In this document: positions 49,866-59,174 of the stretch, piece after piece
How positions within the stretch are numbered: the stretch's first letter is position 1
Layout: each line of letters opens with the position of its first letter
Assembly (NCBI RefSeq): GCF_020731285.1
Contig: NZ_JAJFOW010000001.1
Coordinates: forward strand, 1 to 64,000
Source: Cohnella baijiui
GTDB taxonomy: Bacteria; Bacillota; Bacilli; Paenibacillales; Paenibacillaceae
Length of the DNA: 64,000 nt
Direction: 5' to 3'
The notes under the pieces: model-generated
What the model was told of the DNA's origin: nothing
Seen by the model: only the letters and a program-made list of their open reading frames with translations
Databases searched by the model: none
Program-made: the position numbers and the translations under genes

Positions 49866-51659
49866 CTATTTTTGTTCGTTTGGCGCATGGACGATCGGCA
49901 GCGCCATCGTCACGCGCGTGCCGGCCCCCCATTCGCTGTCGATCGTCAACCCGTAATCGGGTCCATAGGTGATTTTCAAGAGCGAGCTGATGTTTTTCAT
50001 GGCGAAGTTGCTTCCCGTCCGGATCGACTCGTGTTCCGACAGCGCCTCGCGCAGCTCGTTCAGCTGTCCCGGCCGCATGCCGACCCCGTCGTCGGTCACT
50101 TCGAAGAGCAAGCGGTCCTCCTGCCGTTTCCAGGCGACGGTCACGCGCCCGCTCCCCTTCTTCTTCTCGATGCCGTGGAAGATCGCGTTCTCCACGATGG
50201 GCTGAAACGCGAATTTGAGCACTTCGCACGAGAGCACCTCGGGAGCGGCGGTTAACGACCAGACGATTCGGTCTTCGAACCGAATTTTCTGAATTTCGAA
50301 ATAGTGCTCGATCATGGCGACTACCTCGCCCACCTTCACGAACTCCCTGCCTTCGCTTAAATTGATCCGGAAATAGCTCGACAGCGAGTGAATCATCGTG
50401 CTGATCTCGTCCACTTTATGAATCTTCGAAATCCAATGGATGGAATCGAGCGTGTTGTACAAAAAATGCGCGTTGATCTGGGAGGCGAACATTTTGAGCT
50501 GGAGTTCTTTCTGCAGCAGCTGCTGAATGTACAATTCGTCGATCAGCTCCTTGATCCGGGCGATCATCGTATTGAAGCCGCGGGACAAAAGGCCGAATTC
50601 ATCCTTGCGGTTCGCCAGAATCTGTACGTCGAAATTCCCTTTCCTCGCCTCCTGCATCCCTTGAAGCAGGCGTTGGACGGGCTTGTTCAGCTGCCGCGCC
50701 GCGAACCAGGCATAGCCGAGCGCGACGGCCATGAATCCGGCGGCCAAATACAGCGTAAACCAGCCCAACATCTTGGATTCGCGCACCAGCGCTTGCGCGG
50801 GAATGAGACCGACGAGATACCAACCGTTCAAAAGCCGGGTATGCGCCACCATCGTACGTTTGCCGTCGATCGTTTTCGTCTCGAAAGAGCCCGTCCCCTC
50901 GGGCATCGAAAATGGAATCGATTTCAAAAGTTGCCCCTCTTCCCGCTCGCCGACGATCCGGTGCCGCTCGTCGACGATCATCGAAGAGCCAACCTCGCCC
51001 AAATCGATCTGCGACAGGATCGTGGCGGGATCGATCTCGATCAACATGACGCCGATCACCCGGTTCAAATCGTTCATATCCTTGATCGCCCGGCCGAAGC
51101 AAAATACCGCGCCCTGCCATCGCTCGTCCGCCCAAGGCTTAGGCACGAGGGATTGGCGCATGCCGAACCAGACGATCTTGCCGTCGCCCGCGACGATGTC
51201 GCGGTACCAGTCCGTTCGCCGCAGCGCGTCGGTCGCCCCGGGGATCGACGTGTAGCCTGTGGCGTATTTATACGAATTCGCGTATTCGCCGAACAGATAG
51301 AGATTGATCAAGTCGTTTTTGGAATTAAGCAGGTTGGCGATAAACTCGCCGATGTCCTTATTCGTCTCCTCCCGCTCGTAATTGTCCTTGAAGTCGTCCT
51401 TGATGCCTTGCTGAAGCTTCTTGCTCCCGAGCAGGTAAAAGGATCTCGTGCCGTATTCCTCCATGATGAGATCGAGCCGTTCGCCAGATTGCTGAATCGT
51501 TTGCTGCGTAATGGAGCCCACTTTGTCTTGGATGATGCGGGTCGACTTTTCGTAGAAATAGTAACCCATGATCGCGATGCTGACGGAAATGCCTACGAAG
51601 CACAGCAAAAACAAACGATGACCGACGGACGTCCATTGAAATTTCGGTAGCCATTTCAT
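49866..51659 (-). CDS. YesM-type sensor histidine kinase
   Basis: A 597-residue kinase of the LytS/YesM (HPK7) class. Helices lie at about 14-35 and 297-318 with a Cache-like extracellular sensor between, and HAMP follows at about 320-375. The His_kinase motif reads FASQINAHFLYNTLDSIHW, with Ala where most have Pro before the phosphoacceptor His. HATPase motifs are PIVENAIFHGIEKKKG and DDGVGM. It starts 15 bp after the YesN-type regulator and is followed by the sugar ABC genes, the usual layout for carbohydrate-responsive YesMN pairs. Confidence 0.94.
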   Translation of the reverse strand: MKWLPKFQWTSVGHRLFLLCFVGISVSIAIMGYYFYEKSTRIIQDKVGSITQQTIQQSGERLDLIMEEYGTRSFYLLGSKKLQQGIKDDFKDNYEREETNKDIGEFIANLLNSKNDLINLYLFGEYANSYKYATGYTSIPGATDALRRTDWYRDIVAGDGKIVWFGMRQSLVPKPWADERWQGAVFCFGRAIKDMNDLNRVIGVMLIEIDPATILSQIDLGEVGSSMIVDERHRIVGEREEGQLLKSIPFSMPEGTGSFETKTIDGKRTMVAHTRLLNGWYLVGLIPAQALVRESKMLGWFTLYLAAGFMAVALGYAWFAARQLNKPVQRLLQGMQEARKGNFDVQILANRKDEFGLLSRGFNTMIARIKELIDELYIQQLLQKELQLKMFASQINAHFLYNTLDSIHWISKIHKVDEISTMIHSLSSYFRINLSEGREFVKVGEVVAMIEHYFEIQKIRFEDRIVWSLTAAPEVLSCEVLKFAFQPIVENAIFHGIEKKKGSGRVTVAWKRQEDRLLFEVTDDGVGMRPGQLNELREALSEHESIRTGSNFAMKNISSLLKITYGPDYGLTIDSEWGAGTRVTMALPIVHAPNEQK

Positions 51660-51674
51660 CTCCGCGCCCCCTTC

Positions 51675-53303
51675 TCACAGGCCGTACTCCCGGTATTGGA
51701 TCGGAGTCAGCCCCTCGATCTCCTTGAATACTTTCGTGAAATGGCGGATGTCCTGATAGCCGACTTGTCCCGCAATTTCGTAGATTTTGAGCGGCGTTTC
51801 CTTCAGCAGCTTCTTCGCCGCCTCGATGCGCGCGCGAAGCACGTATCGGCTGAACGTCTCTCCCATATCCTCGTGAAACAGCTTGCTGAAATAAGATGGA
51901 TTGACATATAGATGCGCCGCGACTTCGCTGAGCGACACCGATTGATCCTGCCGGCTCTCGAGGTATTGCAGCGCGCGGGCGACGAGCCATTTGCGCCCGT
52001 GTGCCGGGCGATCTCGCCGCAATGCGCGCGAAACCGCCTCGAGCAGCGCCTCTGGGATCGTTTCCATGGGGACGTTCGGAAGGTCAAGCTGTACGCTCGG
52101 CTCCGCGTCGTCCGACGGCCGGCCGCGCCGATGAAGCGCTTCGATCGTCTGGTTGACGTTCTGAAACAACAGCTTCAGCCCTCTGCGGATCGTCAGCGGC
52201 AGGCAGCGGTTCTGGTGGCTGCGCAGATGCTCGGCCAGCTCTCCCACCAGCCGCTCGATACGCTCGAAGTCGCCGATGTTCAGCTCGGCTACGAATCTGC
52301 GGTCCCAATCGGCAGGGCCGCAATAGGGAGCGTCCGCCCGGATGGCGGCAGCCAGACGACCGGCGTCCCAAACGCTGCCGCCGCCGTCGTAGAACCAAAA
52401 CGCCGCCGCGTGCATCGCTTCCTCGAACATCCCGGGCAACCGGGCGAGCGATCCTTCCCCGGCGTAACCGACGCTGACGCGCACGCCGAGCATCTGGCCG
52501 GCCAGCTCGATCAAAGACGGCAAATCGGCGGCGATCGCGGGCTCCCGTCGGTCGCGCGAGGCGCGTTCGGTATGAAGCAGCGCCAGCTCCGCTTCGCCGT
52601 CCGTCGTCTGGCGGTGCAGCGGGAACGCCACGGACGGCCCGTACCTCCTCCCGATTTCCCCCAGCATGTTGCAGAGGGCGTAGACCAGGAGCGCGCGATC
52701 CCGCCCGGTTTCCGCCTTGCGCCCCCAGTCCGCGATCTTCACCGCAAACGCGCGAATCCGGTTCGGGTCGAGGTCGATCCGCAGCGTTTTCATCTGCTCC
52801 TCCGCCCAGCCCGGCGCATGGCGTTCCTTCATCAGCAGCATCGTCTCGAAAAAACGCTGCCGGGCGAGCAGCAGCGTTTCGCGCGCCGACCGGACCAAAT
52901 CTCGCAGCTCGGATTCGGTTTGACGCTGCCGCTTCAGTTCCTGTACGCATCGCCGCACGACGTCCAACAGGTTGTTCTCGTGAATCGGCTTGAGCACGTA
53001 GTCGAATGCGCCGTTCTTGAGGGCGTTCCTCGCATACTCGAAATCGCTGTACCCGCTCATGATGATCACTTTCGCATCCACTTGGCGATCCCGCATGCAC
53101 TTCAGAAACGTGATCCCGTCCATTCCGGGCATGACGATATCCGTGAGGACGATATCCGGCGATTGGCGCTCCATGAGCCGCATCGCTTCCTCTCCGTCCG
53201 ACGCTTCGCCCGTCAAGCGGATTCCTTCCGTCGTCCAGTCGATCGTTTCGCAGATGCCTCGCCGAATCCAACGTTCATCTTCTACGACCATAAGGGAAAA
53301 CAA
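51675..53303 (-). CDS. YesN-type response regulator (receiver plus AraC)
   Basis: A 542-residue activator. The N-terminal receiver has the acidic pair in VVEDE, Asp55 in IVLTDIVMPGMDG and switch Lys in YVLKPIHENN. A long middle region precedes the C-terminal AraC domain (SLSEVAAHLYVNPSYFSKLF, then IAGQVGYQDIRHFTKVFKEI). TTG 53303 (MFSLMVVEDE) is preferred: GAGAGG lies nine bases upstream, whereas the ATG at 53312 abuts that site. First gene of the operon. Confidence 0.93.
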   Translation of the reverse strand: MFSLMVVEDERWIRRGICETIDWTTEGIRLTGEASDGEEAMRLMERQSPDIVLTDIVMPGMDGITFLKCMRDRQVDAKVIIMSGYSDFEYARNALKNGAFDYVLKPIHENNLLDVVRRCVQELKRQRQTESELRDLVRSARETLLLARQRFFETMLLMKERHAPGWAEEQMKTLRIDLDPNRIRAFAVKIADWGRKAETGRDRALLVYALCNMLGEIGRRYGPSVAFPLHRQTTDGEAELALLHTERASRDRREPAIAADLPSLIELAGQMLGVRVSVGYAGEGSLARLPGMFEEAMHAAAFWFYDGGGSVWDAGRLAAAIRADAPYCGPADWDRRFVAELNIGDFERIERLVGELAEHLRSHQNRCLPLTIRRGLKLLFQNVNQTIEALHRRGRPSDDAEPSVQLDLPNVPMETIPEALLEAVSRALRRDRPAHGRKWLVARALQYLESRQDQSVSLSEVAAHLYVNPSYFSKLFHEDMGETFSRYVLRARIEAAKKLLKETPLKIYEIAGQVGYQDIRHFTKVFKEIEGLTPIQYREYGL

Positions 53304-53570
53304 AACGATCATCCTCTCTGTGTATGCGTTTTCGCTTCGAATTGCGCGACACGAATCTCTCGATGCTCCCCCCTCTCGTCATCCGGCGCTTGGCTACAAT
53401 CCCGGATGTACCCCATAATTTAGCATAATTTGGGTGAAACCCGCATCTTCAAAAGAAATCGCCTGAACTATGAAATTCCGACATGCAAGAAACGCTTTGA
53501 CGCAATCCCGGAGGTCAAGGACTTAGGGAAAGCTCTAATATCTTTGTTGGCGATGTGATTTTTTTTGATG

Positions 53571-53640
53571 GGATGTTTCTCCTTCCGGTTCAAAGAAACT
53601 TAGCGATTTGAAATGTTTGGGGATGTATCTCCTTCCGGTT
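53571..53640 (+). repeat. Direct repeat pair, period 50 bp, at the edge of repeat copy 2
   Basis: GGATGTTTCTCCTTCCGGTT (53571-53590) recurs as GGATGTATCTCCTTCCGGTT (53621-53640), exactly 50 bp apart with one mismatch. The 53304-53570 stretch before it is comparatively AT-rich and shows no gene. Confidence 0.75.
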
Positions 53641-53801
53641 GCTGATCCACCCCCACAAAGTGATGTATCGCTCCGAAGCGGTATCAGATACTTTGCGGGG
53701 ACCCCGGGATGCCGCCATGAAATCTGAATGGGTAACCCCGTAACAAGGGGATTTCATGGCGGCAAAAGGCAAACGCTTCGCTCCTCCAGGAGATACATCC
53801 C
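53620..53801 (+). repeat. Dispersed structured repeat, copy 2 (nested inverted repeats)
   Basis: The outer 13-bp perfect inverted repeats GGGATGTATCTCC (53620-53632) and GGAGATACATCCC (53789-53801) enclose two hairpins. The first is CCCCACAAAG/CTTTGCGGGG (53651-53660, 53691-53700). The second is the perfect 14-bp GCCGCCATGAAATC/GATTTCATGGCGGC (53711-53724, 53750-53763), with an inner CCCC/GGGG stem. About 115 bp match copy 1. It has no coding capacity and may be a MITE-like element or structured RNA. Confidence 0.8.
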
Positions 53802-53836
53802 TTTTTATTCATCGCTATTATTAAAGAACAAGAACG

Positions 53837-53873
53837 AAAAAGCAGCGCGGGGATCACCTCCCTCACGCTGCCT
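53837..53873 (-). terminator. Terminator of the AraC gene at 53896
   Basis: GCAGCG (53842-53847) pairs with CGCTGC (53866-53871). The minus strand continues with TTTTTCG. Confidence 0.65.
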
Positions 53874-53895
53874 TCTTCCAATCACGACATTTTAG

Positions 53896-54807
53896 TTAAC
53901 GGGACTGCGGCCAAGCGACCGAGGCTGCGTACCGAGTGGGAGACATCCCCTCTACCTTCTTGAACAGCTTGCTGAAATAATAGAGATCTTCGATCCCCAC
54001 GCGGACGCCGACCTCCTCTACCGATAGCTTGCGTTCCGCGAGCAGCGGCTTGGCGCGCTCGATGCGCAGGCGCTGCAAATACGCCGAGACGGTCGTCCCC
54101 GTCGCCTGCTTGAACAAAGTGCCGAAGTATTTGGGGGTCAGCAGCGCGCGCGCCGCCAACCGGGTCGTGTCGAGGCGCTCCGCGTAGTGCTCCTCCATGT
54201 ACCGGATCGCATCGAGCGCCATGCCCGCATGCGGGTGCCCGATCCGCACGCCTTCGCGCGTCATCAGCTCCTCGTAGACGAGCGATAGCAGGCGCAGCAT
54301 CGCGGACTTCAACTGCAGACGCCCTCCGACGCCATTGAGGCGAAACGCATCGTTCAACTGCTTGAACGCTTCGTAGAAGCTCTTGACGTCGCTCGCGAGC
54401 ATCGCCGCGGGGACTTCGAATTCGGACGGTTCGACGGAAGGCCGTTCCGGCAATCGGCCGATGCCCTCTTCGATCCCCTGCCCCAGGTAAACCGCGTAAG
54501 GGGAAAATTCGTGTCCGTCCCCCAAGTACATATAGTCGAAATGAACGGCGAAGCAATCCATCGGAAGCGTCCCCGTCACCTCCATGGCGTTGGTCACGTG
54601 CGGCCGGATGTAGTACAAGCCGCCTGGCTTCATCTCATGCATGCGATCGCCGATTCGGAGCCGCCCTTCGCCGCGGACGACGAATATAAACTCGCAGTCG
54701 TAAATTTGTCGGTCCTGCGATCGGGTGCCGGCGGCGATTTCGACTTCGTGCACGTAGCGAACGTAGGGGGACAACAGCCGGTGATCGATTTTTTGCGCCC
54801 CTTCCAT
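53896..54807 (-). CDS. AraC-family regulator of the PhyH gene
   Basis: A 303-residue regulator. The cupin part has YDCEFIFVVRGEGRLRIGDR and GGLYYIRPHVTNAMEV; the C-terminal AraC domain has LAARALLTPKYFGTLFKQAT and VGVRVGIEDLYYFSKLFKKV. It is divergent from the PhyH-family dioxygenase over 115 bp, so it probably controls it. The ATG follows AAAGGG. Confidence 0.9.
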   Translation of the reverse strand: MEGAQKIDHRLLSPYVRYVHEVEIAAGTRSQDRQIYDCEFIFVVRGEGRLRIGDRMHEMKPGGLYYIRPHVTNAMEVTGTLPMDCFAVHFDYMYLGDGHEFSPYAVYLGQGIEEGIGRLPERPSVEPSEFEVPAAMLASDVKSFYEAFKQLNDAFRLNGVGGRLQLKSAMLRLLSLVYEELMTREGVRIGHPHAGMALDAIRYMEEHYAERLDTTRLAARALLTPKYFGTLFKQATGTTVSAYLQRLRIERAKPLLAERKLSVEEVGVRVGIEDLYYFSKLFKKVEGMSPTRYAASVAWPQSR

Positions 54808-54922
54808 AACATCGCCCTTTCATTCGACTTTTTTACAAATCTCCCGGATTCCTGTCCATCGAAGATACTCCTCCTCTCCATTATGCTTGATAGGGAAAGA
54901 ATCTCAAGGAGGATAGATCAAC

Positions 54923-55732
54923 ATGGAGAATCACACGAAAATACAAACGCCGGTTACGCAAGCGCATATCGACTTTTACCGGGAGCACGGATTCGTCCAG
55001 ATCGACGACTTGATTTCCCCCGACGAGTTGGCCGAGCTTCGCGAATACATGGAGGAAGCGATGCGGCACGAAGGCGACTTCTCCGTCGCGACCGACAAGC
55101 GAGGCGGCGCCTACTACCGGGTGCTGAACCAGAAGGTCAATCTCTGGCGGGATCATGCGGGCATCGGGAGGTATACCGCGCATCCAAGGTTCGCGGAAGC
55201 CGCGAGATTGCTGACCGGCGCTTCGGGCATCCGTTTGTTTCACGATCACGGCTTGTGGAAGATGCCGCAAGATTCCAAGGCGACGCCTTGGCATCAGGAT
55301 ACGCCCTATTGGCCGGTAAACGAATCGAATCCGGGCATGCTGTCGCTTTGGCTCACGCTCGACGACGTCGACGAACGCAACGGCTGCATGGCTTTCGTCC
55401 CGAAATCCAACCGGATGGGCAAGCTGAAGGGGATCGATCTGGCGAATCCGCAAAACCTGTTCGAATTCGTGGAAGGCGGACGTGCGGACGTGCACCAGCC
55501 GGTTGTCGTGCCCTTAAAGTCCGGCAGCTGCACGTTTCACGACGGCCTGACCTTCCACTACGCCCACGCCAACGTAACGGATCGTCCGCGGCGCGTGCTG
55601 GCAATCATCTACGCGCCGGACGGCGTGACCTACAGCGGAGAACCGCATATCGTGACGGACGGCGCCGGGCTAACGCCTGGCGTGCCGATCGCTGGCCCGC
55701 GTTTTCCGCTGCTCGCCCGCCAACTCCGATAA
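54923..55732 (+). CDS. Phytanoyl-CoA dioxygenase (PhyH) family protein
   Basis: A 269-residue Fe(II)/2-oxoglutarate-dependent oxygenase. Metal ligands are seen as HxD in TPWHQDTPYWP and the distal His in TFHYAHANVTDRPRRVLAI, with the 2-oxoglutarate-binding Arg in the last segment. RLFHDHGLWKMP and LWLTLDDVDERNGCMAFVP are characteristic of the family. Substrates in bacteria are varied (small amines, lipids, sugars); none can be named here. The ATG follows AAGGAGG. Confidence 0.92.
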   Translation: MENHTKIQTPVTQAHIDFYREHGFVQIDDLISPDELAELREYMEEAMRHEGDFSVATDKRGGAYYRVLNQKVNLWRDHAGIGRYTAHPRFAEAARLLTGASGIRLFHDHGLWKMPQDSKATPWHQDTPYWPVNESNPGMLSLWLTLDDVDERNGCMAFVPKSNRMGKLKGIDLANPQNLFEFVEGGRADVHQPVVVPLKSGSCTFHDGLTFHYAHANVTDRPRRVLAIIYAPDGVTYSGEPHIVTDGAGLTPGVPIAGPRFPLLARQLR

Positions 55733-55749
55733 ACGCCATTCCAAATGAT

Positions 55750-55806
55750 ACGGGTCCCCATGGACTGGACACCTGGAAAGCAGGTGCTCAGGCTGCGGGG
55801 ACCCGT
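55750..55806. terminator. Branched hairpin terminator between convergent genes
   Basis: ACGGGTCCCC (55750-55759) and GGGGACCCGT (55797-55806) are perfect 10-bp arms. Within the loop CACCTG and CAGGTG form a second stem. TTTG follows on the plus strand. Confidence 0.75.
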
Positions 55807-55872
55807 TTGTGCCTCCTGGCAGGCCCGCTCTTCCGATTCGGCATGCGTTCTCGCGCGTTGTCCGGAATCCCG

Positions 55873-56790
55873 TTAGCTGTTCTCGAAAGCTTCCGGCACG
55901 GCAAGGCTGCGGGAAGCCTTGATATCTTGCAGCGGCGGGCGCCCGAAGAGCCGGCGATACTCCCGGCTGAATTGGGCCGGGCTCTCGTATCCGACTTCCA
56001 ACGCGGCGGTCGTCGCATTCGCGAAGCCGTTCAGCAGGAGACGCCTCGCTTCCTGAAGGCGAAGCTGCTTCTGATACTGCAGGGGAGCGATCGTCGTGAC
56101 GGCTTTGAACTTGTGGTGCAGTCCCGAGACGCTCATGTTGGAAGACCGCGCCACTTCTTCGATCGTAAAGGTACGTTTATAGTGTGTCTTGATCCATTCG
56201 ATCGCCTGGCCGATCCCCTCGTTCTGCTGGTTCATGAAGGCCCGTTGGACAAAAAAGTGACCGTAATCCCCCGTAAGCAAACGGAAGATCATCTCGCGTT
56301 TAATTAGCGATGACAGAAAGCGGACTTCCGACTCGGGCTTGCCCCGCAGTTCCAACAGCCGGATAAACAAGCTCTGCAGATGTTCGTCTGATTTGCCAAC
56401 GTATGCTGCGAGATTTGGCTTCTTGTCGATCGGCTTTACGCTGATTCCGGCCTCCCCCATGACCGCCGCAATTTCTTCCGCCGTCAAATCGATGCGCAAG
56501 CCGATGTGCGGCGTTTGGCGCGTTGCGCCGACGACTTGACCGGAAACCGGCATATCGATCAACGAAGCCAAGTAGTCGCCCGCGCCGTAAATGATCGCGT
56601 CCTGACCGAGATGAAGCTTCTTGGTCCCTTGTAGAATCAAGCAAAATGAGGGGGTTAGAACGCCGGGCATGAACGGCGTCGGACGGTTGCGGCGAACTAG
56701 CGAGAAGAAGGGGATGGCGGTTTGGTTGCGCCCCTCCTCAAGCGGTATGGAAGCTACCATATGCAACAAATGATCCAATTTCGTCTTCAT
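55873..56790 (-). CDS. AraC-family regulator (AraC_N type)
   Basis: A 305-residue regulator with the AraC_N domain (TPSFCLILQGTKKLHLGQDA, GAGDYLASLIDMPVSGQVV) and a C-terminal AraC domain (IEEVARSSNMSVSGLHHKFK, ALEVGYESPAQFSREYRRLF). ATG 56790 has GGGAG ten bases upstream; a frame open 36 codons higher lacks a site. It is divergent from an MFS exporter across 188 bp, its probable target. Confidence 0.9.
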   Translation of the reverse strand: MKTKLDHLLHMVASIPLEEGRNQTAIPFFSLVRRNRPTPFMPGVLTPSFCLILQGTKKLHLGQDAIIYGAGDYLASLIDMPVSGQVVGATRQTPHIGLRIDLTAEEIAAVMGEAGISVKPIDKKPNLAAYVGKSDEHLQSLFIRLLELRGKPESEVRFLSSLIKREMIFRLLTGDYGHFFVQRAFMNQQNEGIGQAIEWIKTHYKRTFTIEEVARSSNMSVSGLHHKFKAVTTIAPLQYQKQLRLQEARRLLLNGFANATTAALEVGYESPAQFSREYRRLFGRPPLQDIKASRSLAVPEAFENS

Positions 56791-56978
56791 GGGCACGTCA
56801 CTCCCGACCCTTTCTTTTCTCTTATTATACGCCTGTCTGCGAAGCATGCCAATGCCACTAATTGAAAATACAAATTGTATATTTGCAGGATTGAGCAATT
56901 TTTAAGCAGGAACGATCTATTTCGTGCCGCCGATTCGCGCCATAATGTCCGTTAGAACGAGAAAGGGAGGTACATCTC

Positions 56979-58394
56979 TTGAATGAACATTCGAAACGGA
57001 TCATTCTGGCGATGATCGTCGCCTGTCAGTTGATGATGGTGCTCGACGGTTCCGTCTTGGTGACGGCGATACCCGAGATCGGCCGCTCGCTCCAGCTGTC
57101 GACGTCGGCTTTGACTTGGGTGCAAAACGCATATGTGTTGGCATTCGGCGGCTTCCTACTGTTGGGCGCGCGAGCGGGGGATATGCTGGGAAGGCGAAGG
57201 ACGTTTGCGGCGGGGATCGCCTTGTTCTCCCTGGCCTCGATGCTGGCCGGCTTGGCGCCATCCGCCCCGCTTCTGCTCGCCGCCCGCGCCCTGCAGGGCA
57301 TGGCTGCAGCGCTCGCGACGCCGTCGGCGCTCGCTTTGTTGTCCGTAAGCTTCTCGGAAGTCCGGGAACGCTCGAAAGCGATCGCCATTTACAGCGCCGT
57401 ATCCGGAGCGGGCGGCAGCGTAGGGCTGATCGTCGGCGGGTTGCTGACGGACGCGCTTTCCTGGCGCGCCGGCATGTTCCTCAATGTGCCGATCGGCGTT
57501 GCTTTGCTCTTCCTGGTTCCCCGATATCTACGGGAGACGGAGACGAGAACGGGACGTCTGGACGTCCTTGGGGCTTTGACGTCGGTGATCGGCATGACGG
57601 CGTTGGCGTTCGGATTCGTTCAAGCCGCAGCCGTCGGATGGGGAGCGCCGGAAAGCTGGGGTTCGCTCGTTCTCGGAGGCGTCTCTTTGGCGGCTTTCGC
57701 GAGAATCGAAGCCAAGGCGAAAGAGCCGATTACGCCGCTTCGACTGTTCGCGAGCCGAACGCGAACGGGCGCTTACTTGGGTAGGCTTCTGCTGTTATGC
57801 GGAAATTATCCGATCTTCTTCTTCGTCCCGCAATTTCTGCAGAACGTTCTTCATTTCGGTGCTTTGGGGGCCGGTCTGGCGATCATGCCGTTCACGGCCG
57901 TGCAATTCGGGATGATGTATGTCATGCCATCGCTCGTCGCCCGATTCGGCAACGCCAAAGTGCTGATGGCCGGACTGGCCGTCGCGATTGCCGGCACAAG
58001 CTGGCTAAGCCGTCTCTCGGCGGATTCGAGCTTTTTCCCGCATCTGTTTTTCCCTTTGATCGTCATGGGGGCCGGCGCCGGGATGGTTTTCCAGCCCTTC
58101 ACGACGCTTGGACTGTCCGGCGTGGATGCAAAGGATGCGGGAGCGGCTTCGGGGCTTGTTAACGTCGCCCACCAAACCGGCGCGTCGCTCGGACTTGCGG
58201 TTCTGATCGCCGTCTTCGAGGGGGCGAACCAGTCGGCGAAGCCTTCCGGCTCGGCTTTTGCGCATGCGATTTCCGTTTCGATCACGGGTTCGGCCGTTTT
58301 TTTGGCGGCTTCTCTCCTTGCGGTCGTGTTCCTGATGCGGCCGGCGGGCGAGGCGCGTCAGATCGCTGCGAATGAAACACGGAAGGCGTCTTGA
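56979..58394 (+). CDS. MFS exporter, DHA2 family
   Basis: A 471-residue antiporter with about 14 helices. LMMVLDGSVLVTAIPEIGRS in helix 1, TWVQNAYVLAFGGFLLLGAR, GDMLGRRRTF and SGAGGSVGLIVGGLLTD are typical of actinorhodin/EmrB-type exporters. TTG 56979 follows GGGAGG at eight bases. Probably regulated by the divergent AraC protein. Downstream is an FMN reductase 149 bp away; between them only a 16-codon frame with poor spacing is seen. Confidence 0.9.
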   Translation: MNEHSKRIILAMIVACQLMMVLDGSVLVTAIPEIGRSLQLSTSALTWVQNAYVLAFGGFLLLGARAGDMLGRRRTFAAGIALFSLASMLAGLAPSAPLLLAARALQGMAAALATPSALALLSVSFSEVRERSKAIAIYSAVSGAGGSVGLIVGGLLTDALSWRAGMFLNVPIGVALLFLVPRYLRETETRTGRLDVLGALTSVIGMTALAFGFVQAAAVGWGAPESWGSLVLGGVSLAAFARIEAKAKEPITPLRLFASRTRTGAYLGRLLLLCGNYPIFFFVPQFLQNVLHFGALGAGLAIMPFTAVQFGMMYVMPSLVARFGNAKVLMAGLAVAIAGTSWLSRLSADSSFFPHLFFPLIVMGAGAGMVFQPFTTLGLSGVDAKDAGAASGLVNVAHQTGASLGLAVLIAVFEGANQSAKPSGSAFAHAISVSITGSAVFLAASLLAVVFLMRPAGEARQIAANETRKAS

Positions 58395-58542
58395 ATGTCC
58401 CGCCCTTTCCGATCTGGTTGAATTTCGGGACGACCTGTTCTAGGATGAAACGGAGGGAATGACGCCGACTGCCCGCACACAAGCACCTGTACAGCAAGAT
58501 GAGCAGTGAACGATCGCCCCGATAAGAGAGGGAGGAATCATC

Positions 58543-59100
58543 TTGCTTACCATCGCCATTATCGTCGGAAGTACCCGCCCGGGCCGCAAAGCGCTGGACG
58601 TTGCCAAGTGGGTGCACGAGATCGCTTCGAAGCGGAGCGACGCGGCATTCGAAATCGTCGACATCGCGGACTATCGCCTGCCGCTCTATGACGAGCCCAT
58701 CCCCCCGATTATGGGCAACTACAAGCACGAACATACGCGGGCGTGGTCCGAGGCGATCGATCGCTTCGACGGCTACGTGTTCGTAACGCCGGAGTACAAC
58801 CACTCGACGTCTGGCGCGCTCAAAAACGCCATCGACTTTTTGTTCAACGAATGGAACGACAAGGCTGTCGGCTTCGTGGGCTACGGCAGCGCCGGCGGCA
58901 CCCGCGCAGTTGAGCATCTGCGCCAAATCGCGGGCGAGTTGAAGCTCGCCGACGTTCAGGCCCAAGTCTCGCTGTCGCTGTTCCACGACTTCGAGAATTT
59001 TAGCGTGCTGAAGCCCGGCCCCAAGCAGGAAGCCTCGGTCAACAACATGCTCGGCCAAGTCGTCGCCTGGAGCGGCGCGTTGAAGCCTCTGCGCAGCTAA
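58543..59100 (+). CDS. NAD(P)H-dependent FMN reductase
   Basis: A 185-residue flavodoxin-like reductase. The FMN-phosphate loop reads IIVGSTRPGRKALDVAKWV, and TPEYNHSTSGALKNAIDFLF and VGYGSAGGTRAVEHLRQI bind the flavin. TTG 58543 follows GAGGGAGG. Enzymes of this kind can supply FMNH2 to two-component monooxygenases such as those at 36987-42036, but no link is shown in the sequence. Confidence 0.92.
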   Translation: MLTIAIIVGSTRPGRKALDVAKWVHEIASKRSDAAFEIVDIADYRLPLYDEPIPPIMGNYKHEHTRAWSEAIDRFDGYVFVTPEYNHSTSGALKNAIDFLFNEWNDKAVGFVGYGSAGGTRAVEHLRQIAGELKLADVQAQVSLSLFHDFENFSVLKPGPKQEASVNNMLGQVVAWSGALKPLRS

Positions 59101-59123
59101 CGAAAAGTCGGCATGTATCAAAA

Positions 59124-59170
59124 AAATGAGGCCTTCCCCAGTCGCCATGACTGTCGGGATGGCCTCATTT
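59124..59170. terminator. Bidirectional terminator between convergent genes
   Basis: AAATGAGGCC (59124-59133) and GGCCTCATTT (59161-59170) are perfect complements flanked by A- and T-rich ends, between the FMN reductase and the Gfo/Idh gene. Confidence 0.85.
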
Positions 59171-59174
59171 GGCT

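Noticed and set aside
58459..58509. Sixteen-codon frame before the FMN reductase
   Set aside because: The GGAGG site is only about two bases from the ATG and the peptide has no features.
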